Assembly: GCF_000226295.1 (NCBI RefSeq)
Contig: NC_016025.1
Coordinates: 124,001 to 188,000 of the forward strand
Direction: 5' to 3'
DNA length: 64,000 nt
Origin: Chloracidobacterium thermophilum B
Lineage (GTDB): Bacteria; Acidobacteriota; Blastocatellia; Chloracidobacteriales; Chloracidobacteriaceae
Part shown: piece after piece, positions 53,789 to 61,895 of the stretch
Position numbering within the stretch: the first letter of the stretch is position 1
Layout of the letters: each line of letters starts with the position of its first letter
Notes under the pieces: generated by a model
What the model was told of the DNA's origin: nothing
Database searches by the model: none
What the model saw: only the letters and a program-made list of their open reading frames with translations
Position numbers and translations under genes: made by a program

Positions 53789-55923
53789 TGGCAGCGGTCG
53801 TTCTCGGCGGGGTCTCGCCGCGTTCGCTCGGCGATCTCCTCAAAGGCTTCGGCATCATGGCCATCGTCGGGGAGAACTGTCCGGACGCACTGTTCTGGTG
53901 GGACGACGCCTTTCACCTGGCGGTCGAGCGGCCCTGCGACGATGGCGCGGATCAGACGAAGGCGAGGCAGGCGATCGAGGATGTGGTGCGCGGCCACCTG
54001 CTCGGGTGGGGGAGTGTCGTTGCGGAGGCGTTCAAGCCCGTTCGCGGCAGCAAGGAGAAAAAAATCAAACGGCAAGGTTCGAAGCTCAAGAAGCGCGATA
54101 ACCATGATCGGTTCGAGCCCCAGATTGCGGCATGGGCACGGGCGATCGCTCTTCCCGACCCGGACAAGGAGAAGACCGAACCGCACCCGCTGTTCCCTGC
54201 CCATGGGCAGGAGGGCAGCGGCGACTACTTCTCCCAGGTCGAGAAGGCAGTCGAGGCGGCCAGAGGTGCTCCGTTGGACATCGCGTGGTCGCTCTTCGCG
54301 GAAGGGAACCCCAAACTCAAGAAGGGGCTCGACAGCGGCTATCTCTTCTTTCCCGAGCCAATGAAACGCTACGCGACGGGCATCGCGAAGTGGGCGCAGG
54401 ATCGCGCTGCGCTCAGCCCATGGTGCTTCCTGCTGGCAGTGCGTGGGGCTGTGCTTTTGCGTGGCAGCCTTCGTCGCCTCCGCTGGGGTCGCCGCGCGTA
54501 CCCCGCGTTCCCGTTCGTGTTCGAGGGCTCGGTGGTCGAGCTCGGGAAGGGCAAGTTCTTCCGGAACGTCGAGATCCACCTCCCCACGTGGAACGCCGAC
54601 TGCCCTCGGACGCTCGCGGAGTTCGAAGTCCAGATGCGTCAGTTCCAGGCACGTCTGTCAGGCCGGGGCTTCGCCGCCACCGCAGCAGAGTTCCGGGCGG
54701 CGGTCGTCGGGCGTGGCCCCGGTGCCGCCTTCGACACCTTCCATCGCTTCGTCCTCGAAGGGCGCCGCCGAGGGCAGGACCAGCGGATGCGTCAAGGCAT
54801 CCCACGCGGTTCGACGCGCGTTGGGGTCAAGGGCAAGGAACACGCAACGCTACGGCTGATGCTGGCACCGCTCGCGGAAACGGGATGGTTCGACCAGTTC
54901 AGCACGGATCGTTTGCGCGCGGAACGTGCGCGCGCGGAGGAGGCCATCCATCGCGCAGTCGATGAGCCCGGGCCCGATACGTATCGTGGCATCCTCGAGT
55001 CGCTCTGGGATCTCAACCAGGCGCTTGTTGTGTCCGGTGCCCTGCGCCGGGACCTCGAGGACACACGCCGGAAGCCGCGCCCACTGCCACCGCTCCCGGC
55101 GCTCCTATGGGAGCGTGCACTCGGGAACGGGCCAGACCCGGCCCATCGACTGGGACGTGCCATCGGTTCGATCCTCGGGGTTCGAGCCGACCTCGGGGTT
55201 CGAGCCGAGGGTGCGGTTGTCGGGCCCATCCTTGAGCACATGCTCCCGGTTCGATACCGCTGGGACGACCGCGCCTGGACGGTTCCGGAATCGCCTCCGT
55301 CGCGTTCTCTCCGGTGGTCCGGCCTGAACCCCCTCGGTGACTTCGGGGACCTCTTCTGGTACCGCTGGCTCGACAGTGCCGAGTTGCCGAGGCTGCCGTT
55401 TGCCGCCGCGCGCTTCGCGCGCCTCGCCGACATCGCCGCCCTGCTTCGTGGTGACGTGAACATTCGGGAGGTCCATTGCCTCGCTGCTCTCTACGCCCTT
55501 CTCGACTGGCAAAACCACAACCAACCGTTGGAAACTGAGCAGGCTACAGCGTCGGGCGCAGGCGTTTTCCTGCCGCCGTCGTACGTGGCACTCCGGCTAT
55601 GGCTCGATCTGGGCATCGATCCGCCGCCGGAGTCGCGGCCCCCGCGCGACGGCACTGTTGCGCGGCTTCTCTCATTAGGCAGCGCCAGCGGGGTCGAGAG
55701 GGCTGTTGAATTGGCGCTCCGGCGACTGCGAGTCAACGGACTCCCTTGGAGCACGAATCCGAGACCGACCGGAAAGGCTGTTGCGCGCTTCGCCGCGACG
55801 ATCCCGGGTGACGAGGCAGCGCGAATGCTGCTCGCAGTTCTCGTCCCCATCTTGAAAGACGACACGCTCGCCCTATCGCGGCGTCTCTGGGTGCCGATTG
55901 ACGAACAGGAGGCTATCGCATGA
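53788..55923 (+). CDS. csx17: Csx17 (Cas8u2), large subunit of the type I-G effector
   Basis: 711 residues from the ATG that overlaps the cas3 stop (TGATG). The N-terminus VLGGVSPRSLGDLLKGFGIM with ALFWWDDAFHL is typical of Csx17. The middle has WSLFAEGNPKLKKGLDSGYL and LLAVRGAVLLRGSLRRLRWG, also family-like. It is the Cas8-like large subunit that contacts the PAM and holds the complex together. Identification rests on these motifs, length and position between cas3 and csb1. An 18-bp tandem duplication (LGVRAD/LGVRAE) is at 55174-55209. It overlaps csb1 by four bases. Confidence 0.85.
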   Translation: MAAVVLGGVSPRSLGDLLKGFGIMAIVGENCPDALFWWDDAFHLAVERPCDDGADQTKARQAIEDVVRGHLLGWGSVVAEAFKPVRGSKEKKIKRQGSKLKKRDNHDRFEPQIAAWARAIALPDPDKEKTEPHPLFPAHGQEGSGDYFSQVEKAVEAARGAPLDIAWSLFAEGNPKLKKGLDSGYLFFPEPMKRYATGIAKWAQDRAALSPWCFLLAVRGAVLLRGSLRRLRWGRRAYPAFPFVFEGSVVELGKGKFFRNVEIHLPTWNADCPRTLAEFEVQMRQFQARLSGRGFAATAAEFRAAVVGRGPGAAFDTFHRFVLEGRRRGQDQRMRQGIPRGSTRVGVKGKEHATLRLMLAPLAETGWFDQFSTDRLRAERARAEEAIHRAVDEPGPDTYRGILESLWDLNQALVVSGALRRDLEDTRRKPRPLPPLPALLWERALGNGPDPAHRLGRAIGSILGVRADLGVRAEGAVVGPILEHMLPVRYRWDDRAWTVPESPPSRSLRWSGLNPLGDFGDLFWYRWLDSAELPRLPFAAARFARLADIAALLRGDVNIREVHCLAALYALLDWQNHNQPLETEQATASGAGVFLPPSYVALRLWLDLGIDPPPESRPPRDGTVARLLSLGSASGVERAVELALRRLRVNGLPWSTNPRPTGKAVARFAATIPGDEAARMLLAVLVPILKDDTLALSRRLWVPIDEQEAIA
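55174..55209. repeat. 18-bp tandem duplication in csx17
   Basis: CTCGGGGTTCGAGCCGAC is followed directly by the same sequence with the last base G, encoding LGVRAD then LGVRAE. The frame is kept. Confidence 0.9.
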
Positions 55924-57284
55924 CAACGACACCGGCCCAGTCACAGGCTCAATCGCTGCTCGATCAACTCTACGCGCAGTACCACATCGTGATCACCGCG
56001 TCGCTCAAGCTCACGAACGGCAACTTTCTCCAGCCCACCGGCTTTCCCGACATCGGTGCCTGCATCTACCGCGACAAGGAAGGCCGCCGCTGGTGCCTCG
56101 TCGAGAGCGAGCAGAGCATGGCGAACCGACTCGAAGCGGTCTGCATGAAGGCGCCAGGGGTCTGGGTGGACGACCTCAGGGGCCTGCCGGTCATTGCGGT
56201 GAAGGACAAGGGCGGCAAACTCCTGGCGACGAACCTCACCGAGCCGCACCGGATTGCATCGTCCTACATTCTCGAAAGCGAGCTTGCGGGCGGTAACAAA
56301 AACCTGCGCAAGCTGTTCGAGGAAAAGATCGGGCTGGAGAACAGGCCGGAGAACAACGGCGACTTCTGGCCCATGGACAGGCGCGCGGACCTCGAGCGGC
56401 TTGTCTTTGCACTGGATCCGTCGGCGCTCCTGCACGGCTTCCAGTTCGTGCAGTGGAAGTTCGTCGGACTGCGCCAGACTCGCCTCGTCCACGCGAGGCT
56501 CGAGGCCGAGCTCGCGGACGACCCCGAGGTCCACTACGTCATGGTGAAGTGGGACGGGATCGAGCCGGAGTCGACACGCAAGGAGCGCGCCAACAAGGGG
56601 CAGAGCATTGCCGCGAAGAGCCGCATTGTGCCGAAGAACATCACGGCAACGTTCGAGATCGATCTTCTTGCGCTGAGGAGCTTGTCGCTCGCAGATGACC
56701 GGAAGAAGTTCCTCCTCGGCCTTGCCCTCTGGAAGATCGGTGCCTTTCTCAACAACAATCAATCGTTCGATCCTCGCAGCCGATCGACCGGGCCGAGTCT
56801 CCGCCTCCGCGCCGATTGCTACCTGACCTGCGAGTCGATCTCGTGGAGCGGCAACTCATCAAAGGGGCAGACCACCCCCACCGAGTTGATGGAAGCGAAG
56901 CCCACCGGCCTCGGCCAAGCTGAGGGTCCGTCCTTCTTGCCAGATACCCACGGAAACTTGCCAGATACCCACGGAAATGACGACGGCAAGCAGGCCGGGA
57001 TGTCCGGGGTGACCTTCAGCGCGCTCATCAAGGAACTGCTCTCGGACAAAAAGGACGAGGCGACCTCCGGGGAACCGAAAGAAGGCAAGTCGAGCGCGGA
57101 GAAGGGCACCGCGAGCGGGAAGGAGTCGTCGCCCGGCAATCTCTACGACGGCCCCATGGTGGAGGTCACGTACGATCCCAAGCAGAATCAGGAGAACAAG
57201 CCGAAGCAGGAGAAGAAGGGTGGCAGCAAGGCCGCCCAACAAACAGAGGCGAATGTCGAGCAGGCGGGCGAAGCACAGGAATGA
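55920..57284 (+). CDS. csb1: Csb1 (Cas7-type backbone subunit, GSU0053 family)
   Basis: The protein has 454 residues and starts at ATGA overlapping csx17. The N-terminus holds the RAMP-like LTNGNFLQPTGFPDIGACIY and LVESEQSMANRLEAV, then LTEPHRIASSYILES and FVQWKFVGLRQTRLVHAR. These are recognisable Csb1 signatures. It forms the crRNA-binding backbone of the I-G Cascade. The C-terminal 100 residues are low-complexity, rich in Lys, Glu and Ser (EPKEGKSSAEKGTASGKESS), an unusual tail for a Cas7. A 21-bp duplication (LPDTHGN twice) is at 56937-56978. Confidence 0.88.
   Translation: MTTTPAQSQAQSLLDQLYAQYHIVITASLKLTNGNFLQPTGFPDIGACIYRDKEGRRWCLVESEQSMANRLEAVCMKAPGVWVDDLRGLPVIAVKDKGGKLLATNLTEPHRIASSYILESELAGGNKNLRKLFEEKIGLENRPENNGDFWPMDRRADLERLVFALDPSALLHGFQFVQWKFVGLRQTRLVHARLEAELADDPEVHYVMVKWDGIEPESTRKERANKGQSIAAKSRIVPKNITATFEIDLLALRSLSLADDRKKFLLGLALWKIGAFLNNNQSFDPRSRSTGPSLRLRADCYLTCESISWSGNSSKGQTTPTELMEAKPTGLGQAEGPSFLPDTHGNLPDTHGNDDGKQAGMSGVTFSALIKELLSDKKDEATSGEPKEGKSSAEKGTASGKESSPGNLYDGPMVEVTYDPKQNQENKPKQEKKGGSKAAQQTEANVEQAGEAQE
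56937..56978. repeat. 21-bp tandem duplication in csb1
   Basis: Two adjacent 21-base copies, differing only at the final base, encode LPDTHGN twice. The frame is kept. Confidence 0.92.
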
Positions 57285-58837
57285 CCAACACAACCGTCAT
57301 CGAGGTGAAACTTCTCTCGGGTCGCTACCATGCACACGTGTGGGGCGAGTCCCAGTTTGGAATGGCGGGGCCAGAGTGGCCTCCCTCGCCTTGGCGACTC
57401 CTCCGTGCTCTCGCTTCCGCATGGTTCTGCGCACAGCCGGGTTTATCCTCGGAGATTGATCGCGATGGCCTGCTCCGCGATGGCCTGCTCCGCGATCGCC
57501 TGATCGAGACCCTGGGCCAATCCGACGCGCCCGAGATCTGGCTTCCGCGCACGTCGGTCCACGAGATCCGCTACTACCAGCCCGTGCGGCTGGGCGCGTC
57601 CGATCGCGTCCCCCACCACGACCACTTCGCCGTTCCCGAAGGCGGTCGCTTCTGGTTCCGCTTCGCGAAGTCACTTCCGCCGGATCAGCGGGCGTTGCTC
57701 GCCAAACTCCTTGAACGGCTGCGCTATTTCGGCCGCAGCGAGTCCCGGGCGCGCCTCTGTCTGGTGGACCGTAACGAGCCGCCAAGGTCGGATAACATCT
57801 TCGTCGTCACTCACCATAACTCCGGCCAGCAAGTCTCACCCACGACGCACTACCACTACCGGCGGGTGCTCTGCACTGTACCCGATAAGTTCAAGGCGTC
57901 GGACCTGTGGTCGGTTCAAGGCGGCTGTAATGCAGGCAAACACCCTAACGCGCGCAGTGGCGGATACCCGATCCACCTGGTGGACAAGCTCATTGAGGAG
58001 AAGATGCCGCTGCCCTGTGGGGCCAGGTGGGTCGAGTACGCGGTGCCGGCTGAAGCACTCGTCCACGAGATCCGGCCGCGCGTGCCAGCGCCACCTGCCA
58101 AGCCAAGCGTCAACGTGGCTGAGATTCGTTTCCGCCTGAATCGCCGCATCCCCATTCCGCTTCGGTACGTGGTTGCCGTCGCCCGTGCGTTTCGCGACGC
58201 GGCTGTGGAGGCGCATCGGGACCGCACGGGGCAGATGTCGTTGATACTGAGTGGTCGTGAACTCGATGGCACTGTGGCTCGAGGTCATCAGCACGCATAC
58301 TACCTGCCCCGCCCGCGCGCAGGAGCCGTGACCCTCGATGAGCTTTTGGTCCGCGTGCCCGGCGGGAAGCTTACCCAGGAGGAACTCGACGCGTTGCTTG
58401 GCGTCGGGCGCATTCGCGTAGGCGGGCGCAGTTACCCGATCACCGTGGTGCCTGAGGCCGTCGTGGCGTCGGCTAAGCCTGCGCCGGAGGCGCGTCAATG
58501 GCAAAGCGTCACTCCGTTCCTGCCGCCGCTACGCCATCGTCAGGGAAGGGAGGAGACCCGTGTGGATCGACAAGCCATCGCATGCGCCGAGAAAGTCTGC
58601 GGTCGGCGCCCTGCACATGTCGAGAGTCTGTCCGGTCCTGGTGGCCTCGGCTGTGTCTCGCCTGTCCTGGCACATGAATACGGAACAGGCGGACGGGGCT
58701 GGACGCTGACGACACGGCTTGGCTTCTGGCTTCAGCTTACGTTTGACGAACCTGTGAGCCTCGACCGGCCACTCGGTGCCGACGCACACTTCGGTGCCGG
58801 GCAGTTCGCACCTGTGGACCAATCCGAAGAAACGTGA
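57281..58837 (+). CDS. csb2: Csb2 (Cas5-Cas6-type subunit, GSU0054 family)
   Basis: The protein has 518 residues and overlaps csb1 by ATGA. The N-terminal Cas5-like part reads TVIEVKLLSGRYHAHVWGES, with EWPPSPWRLLRALASAWFC, a strong Csb2 signature. The C-terminal half resembles Cas6 (HQHAYYLPRPRAGAVTLDEL, then VSPVLAHEYGTGGRGWTLTT). In type I-G this fused protein caps the crRNA 5' end and processes pre-crRNA. A 15-bp duplication (DGLLR twice) is at 57464-57493. It is the last cas gene here; no cas1, cas2 or cas4 follows. Confidence 0.88.
   Translation: MTNTTVIEVKLLSGRYHAHVWGESQFGMAGPEWPPSPWRLLRALASAWFCAQPGLSSEIDRDGLLRDGLLRDRLIETLGQSDAPEIWLPRTSVHEIRYYQPVRLGASDRVPHHDHFAVPEGGRFWFRFAKSLPPDQRALLAKLLERLRYFGRSESRARLCLVDRNEPPRSDNIFVVTHHNSGQQVSPTTHYHYRRVLCTVPDKFKASDLWSVQGGCNAGKHPNARSGGYPIHLVDKLIEEKMPLPCGARWVEYAVPAEALVHEIRPRVPAPPAKPSVNVAEIRFRLNRRIPIPLRYVVAVARAFRDAAVEAHRDRTGQMSLILSGRELDGTVARGHQHAYYLPRPRAGAVTLDELLVRVPGGKLTQEELDALLGVGRIRVGGRSYPITVVPEAVVASAKPAPEARQWQSVTPFLPPLRHRQGREETRVDRQAIACAEKVCGRRPAHVESLSGPGGLGCVSPVLAHEYGTGGRGWTLTTRLGFWLQLTFDEPVSLDRPLGADAHFGAGQFAPVDQSEET
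57464..57493. repeat. 15-bp tandem duplication in csb2
   Basis: Two perfect adjacent copies of GATGGCCTGCTCCGC encode DGLLR twice; a third, diverged copy (GATCGCCTGATCGAG) follows. The frame is kept. Confidence 0.9.
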
Positions 58838-59254
58838 TCAACGCCTTCGGTAGCACGCCGGCTAACAGCAGCATGCAGCGGACACTGCCGCGCGCCGCTG
58901 AACTCTGGCGTCAGACCCTGTCCGTGAGCACCGAGGCACACCGCTTGTTGCGCTTGTCGAGGATTGTGCAAACCGTGGCAGTTGGTGCGGAATGCAGCGC
59001 ACCGGCTGGGGCACGTCACCATTAGCGTGGTGAAGAGTGTCACAGTTGCGAAGCAGCCTGCCGGGCAACGAGTGGCGACCTCGTATCGAAGCACCGCACG
59101 ACCCGTCAACCATTGAGGTGGCTACAGTCCGAGCTTCCGAGGCTTGCCAATCGTGTGCCGCATGGCAGAGTTCAGACTTGGCTTCGTCCGCTCCGGCGTG
59201 TCGCTTACAATTTGTGCAGGATGTTTTTCCAGCAGTGGAAAGAGAGGTGCAACC
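58838..59254. other. Region after csb2 without a supported gene
   Basis: 417 bp. No frame has both a plausible start and a convincing protein, and no CRISPR repeat-spacer pattern is present. It may contain eroded coding sequence. Confidence 0.5.
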
Positions 59255-59488
59255 ATGTCATCTACGGCAGCCATTATGACAGTAACAAAAATGCTGGAAT
59301 CTTTGCCCGAATCGGTACAGGAGCGGGTAGTCGAGCATTTGCGCGAGTATCTTGCTGACCTGCAGGATGAATTGAAATGGGATAGCCTGTTTGAGCAGAC
59401 ACAGTCCCAATTGGTGACCGCTGCCCGTCGTGCGAAACAGGATATTGTGCAGGGACGCGCACAACCAATGGACGATGAGCAATTATGA
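59255..59488 (+). CDS. Small antitoxin-like protein
   Basis: 77 residues from the ATG at 59255, preceded by AGAGAGGTG. It reads MSSTAAIMTVTKMLESLPES, then VQERVVEHLREYLADLQDEL, a helical domain, and an extended tail ending QGRAQPMDDEQL. I do not recognise the exact family. The pattern and the ATGA overlap with a RelE/ParE-like toxin frame at 59485 make it the probable antitoxin of a type II pair. Confidence 0.65.
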   Translation: MSSTAAIMTVTKMLESLPESVQERVVEHLREYLADLQDELKWDSLFEQTQSQLVTAARRAKQDIVQGRAQPMDDEQL

Positions 59489-59747
59489 AGTCCGCCGTGT
59501 TGCCGTCTTTCTGGGCGGCGTATGACATTCTCAATGCCGACGTCAAGCATAGTGCCAGAAAAGCCTATCGCTTGTGGGTGGAAAATCCCTTTCATCCATC
59601 CTTGTATTTCAAGTGCGTCAATCGCGAAGAGAATGTGTGGTCGGTAAGGATCACACGCGGCTATCATGCTTTGGTGTTCTTGAAGGTGACACGGTAACGT
59701 GGTTCTGGATTGGCAGCCATGATGAGTACGAATGTTTCGTCTCATGA
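59485..59747 (+). pseudogene. RelE/ParE-type toxin gene with a C-terminal frameshift
   Basis: The frame starts ATGAAGTCCGCC and reads LPSFWAAYDILNADVKHSAR, then KAYRLWVENPFHPSLYFKCV and VWSVRITRGYHAL, typical of small RelE/HigB-like toxins. After HAL the frame ends early at 59697. Restoring one G in CTTTGGTGTT gives the expected ending GVLEGDTVTWFWIGSHDEYE with a stop at 59745. So the toxin lost its last strands by a single-base loss. The lesion is in a G-run; a sequencing error is possible. Confidence 0.72.
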
Positions 59748-60104
59748 TGGAAAACCATGGCGGACCAACCTGCCGCATTTCTGAAACTTTGTGCAGACAA
59801 AGAACGCTTCCGATGGCTGGAGCCCCCTGTGACGACACACAAGATCAATGTCCTGCACCCTCTGGCAGCCAGGACTGCCGCAGACCACGCCGTTGCCATC
59901 CTTGAATGGGCGCAAGCCGCCCGGCAAGCCTGGTCGCTGCACCACGAGCAGGTGCAAGTGGGCGGCACAGCTTCGCCGATGAGTCCTAACCCCTCGTCTA
60001 AGCTGACCCGCTGCGGCAGGCTTACAGTGACTGCCTACGCGGGCAGCCTGGCTCAAACGTCAGGCACCACCCGCACTGGGGCTGGATTGGGAAGGGAAAG
60101 TGTC
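59748..60104. other. Region between the toxin remnant and the large gene at 60105
   Basis: 357 bp. The first 210 bp are open in the frame of the next gene, from an ATG at 59757 (MADQPAAFLKLCADKERFRW), and look protein-like. The stretch from about 59990 does not. It could be a fragment of a lost gene or an N-terminal extension; the ATG at 60105 is preferred for the main gene. Confidence 0.4.
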
Positions 60105-61859
60105 ATGACAGAAGGCACTTACAAAACCCGGCTTCAAACTGCCTTTGGCAAGCCGTGGTGTGACCGGGTCCTCACCGGCGACTACCGGCCAGCCGTACCG
60201 TTTTCGATTCAGGACGTGGACATTACGGCGACGTTGCCAGCCATCTTCTATCTTTCCCGCTATGTGCAACGGCGCGGCAAGGGGCGGCTGGCCGAGGTCT
60301 TCGGTGGCGGGGACAAAGAGCCTTCAGTGGCTTCCGTCGCCAGTCAGCTTGCCCAGACTCACCATTTCAGGGGCTTTGAAGACGAAACCACCCGGCACAT
60401 CCTGGGCGATCTGCTCATGGGGTTCTGTCTGGAAAACCGCAGCCGCTCGGAAGACAAGCAGGAACCGCTCCGGCGGGCCCTGCCAACCCACTACTTTGCC
60501 GGCTGGCTCGATCTGCCGGAACGCAGCGTCAACCTGCGTTACGTGCCGGAGACGATTGTGGCCATGCTGGCCGGTCAAAACGGCCCGGTCGTCACCGACT
60601 CGCCAGCCGATGATCCCACACCGTTTCCTGTCGGGCGGCGGTTTCGGGAAAACCTGCTGCTCAAGCCCTTCCTGCATGGGGTGAAACCACCGGAGCCGTT
60701 CAGAGACCTTTCCAGCGACCAGTTTGATGAAGTCACACGGGTGACGCTCCCGGAATGGTTGACAATCCGGCTGGCGGAAGCCCTGGAGCAGCCGCCGCGA
60801 CCGCTCAGCGCCAGCGCCGGGGGGGCGGCTATCCCCAACCAGCAGCCGCTGGCCTGCATTGCCGCGCCGCTGCGGGAAGACCTGGAGGTGTTCATGGTGG
60901 CTTACGGCGAAACCATGCCGCGTGGCGTCCTCATCAACCTGCTCGACGCGGCCCTGGCCGTGGGTCTGTCAACCATCCTGACGAGCACGGCTGTCGCCCT
61001 GACGGCATGGGCGCAGGACGGGCGTCTGCCCGCCCAACCGCCACGGCTGCCATTGCTTGTGGATGCTTCCAGCGGGCTGGACAGGGAACTCAAACGCGCC
61101 TCGAAAAAGGTTTTTGAAGCGCAGAGCCGGTTGTTGGCGGAAGTGCCGGTGATCCTGATGGCCTTGCGCCTGCTCGACGCGGAAGTTTCTGCCCTGACAA
61201 CGCTTTCAGTGTCATTGCCCGCCCGGACCCCGCACGGCGACGCCTATCTCAACCTGCTGGGTGAGGTGCTCTGCGGACGCCATCCCGCTTCCGGGGCTGT
61301 CCTGAAGGCGCTGGCTGAAAAAGCGGCCCGGATAGCTGAACTGTGGGCAGAAGATGACCCCCAGATCGTGCGCGACCTCCAGGCGGCGCAGCGGCCTTCC
61401 CACGAGTCGGTATGGCGGCTGGCCCGTGTTCTGACAGCCCTGCGCGGCAGGAAACAGACCAGGAAGTGGTTTGAGCTGCTCGATGCCTGCTTTCTGTGCA
61501 ATCACCCCTGTGGTCTGGTGACGAAACCGGCGGCTGCCGGTAGTCGCGCGCGCCAGGAAACGCGGCATCCGACCCTGACCGATACCATGCTCGATTATCT
61601 GGTGCACCTGTGGGTGGCCTATCAACAGCGGAAAAAGCAGCCGCCCACAGTGAAAGGCTTTTTCCTGTGGTTGTGCGACCGCTACGGCCTGTATGTTCAC
61701 AAACCACCCCCATTCCAAATGCCGGTGCCAGCAAACCTGCTGAGAAGAAACGAGCGGTGGACGGAAGACCGTCTGCGCGATCTGGGCCTGTTCGTGAGCG
61801 TCAGCGATGCTGAGCCCGACAAGCGCCTGCTGGCGCGCTTTCCCACGGCCCACGAGTGA
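60105..61859 (+). CDS. Unidentified large protein, probable defence-island component
   Basis: 584 residues from the ATG at 60105 after a GGGAAAG site. I do not recognise a named family. The N-terminus MTEGTYKTRLQTAFGKPWCD is followed by helical segments. A four-residue metal-like cluster CFLCNHPCG is near residue 464. The helical stretch LPARTPHGDAYLNLLGEVLC and a C-terminal winged-helix-like WTEDRLRDLGLFVSVSDAEP are visible. No signal peptide or membrane helix is clear. It ends 36 bp before the next large gene, across a 15-bp tandem duplication of the region containing its stop codon. Position after a CRISPR operon and toxin-antitoxin remnants suggests defence; this is inference. Confidence 0.45.
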   Translation: MTEGTYKTRLQTAFGKPWCDRVLTGDYRPAVPFSIQDVDITATLPAIFYLSRYVQRRGKGRLAEVFGGGDKEPSVASVASQLAQTHHFRGFEDETTRHILGDLLMGFCLENRSRSEDKQEPLRRALPTHYFAGWLDLPERSVNLRYVPETIVAMLAGQNGPVVTDSPADDPTPFPVGRRFRENLLLKPFLHGVKPPEPFRDLSSDQFDEVTRVTLPEWLTIRLAEALEQPPRPLSASAGGAAIPNQQPLACIAAPLREDLEVFMVAYGETMPRGVLINLLDAALAVGLSTILTSTAVALTAWAQDGRLPAQPPRLPLLVDASSGLDRELKRASKKVFEAQSRLLAEVPVILMALRLLDAEVSALTTLSVSLPARTPHGDAYLNLLGEVLCGRHPASGAVLKALAEKAARIAELWAEDDPQIVRDLQAAQRPSHESVWRLARVLTALRGRKQTRKWFELLDACFLCNHPCGLVTKPAAAGSRARQETRHPTLTDTMLDYLVHLWVAYQQRKKQPPTVKGFFLWLCDRYGLYVHKPPPFQMPVPANLLRRNERWTEDRLRDLGLFVSVSDAEPDKRLLARFPTAHE

Positions 61860-61875
61860 ACGGCCCACGAGTGAG
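61846..61875. repeat. 15-bp tandem duplication across the stop codon at 61857
   Basis: CGGCCCACGAGTGAA is followed directly by the same sequence with the last base G, so the stop codon context is duplicated in the intergenic gap. Confidence 0.85.
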
Positions 61876-61895
61876 AAGCCCGGAGGAGATCAGGG

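Noticed and set aside
58838-59254. Possible CRISPR array or leader after csb2
   Set aside because: No direct repeats of 25-40 bp at regular spacing are present.
59757-60104. N-terminal extension of the gene at 60105
   Set aside because: The first 70 residues look protein-like, but the stretch from 59990 does not, and a better start with a ribosome site is at 60105.
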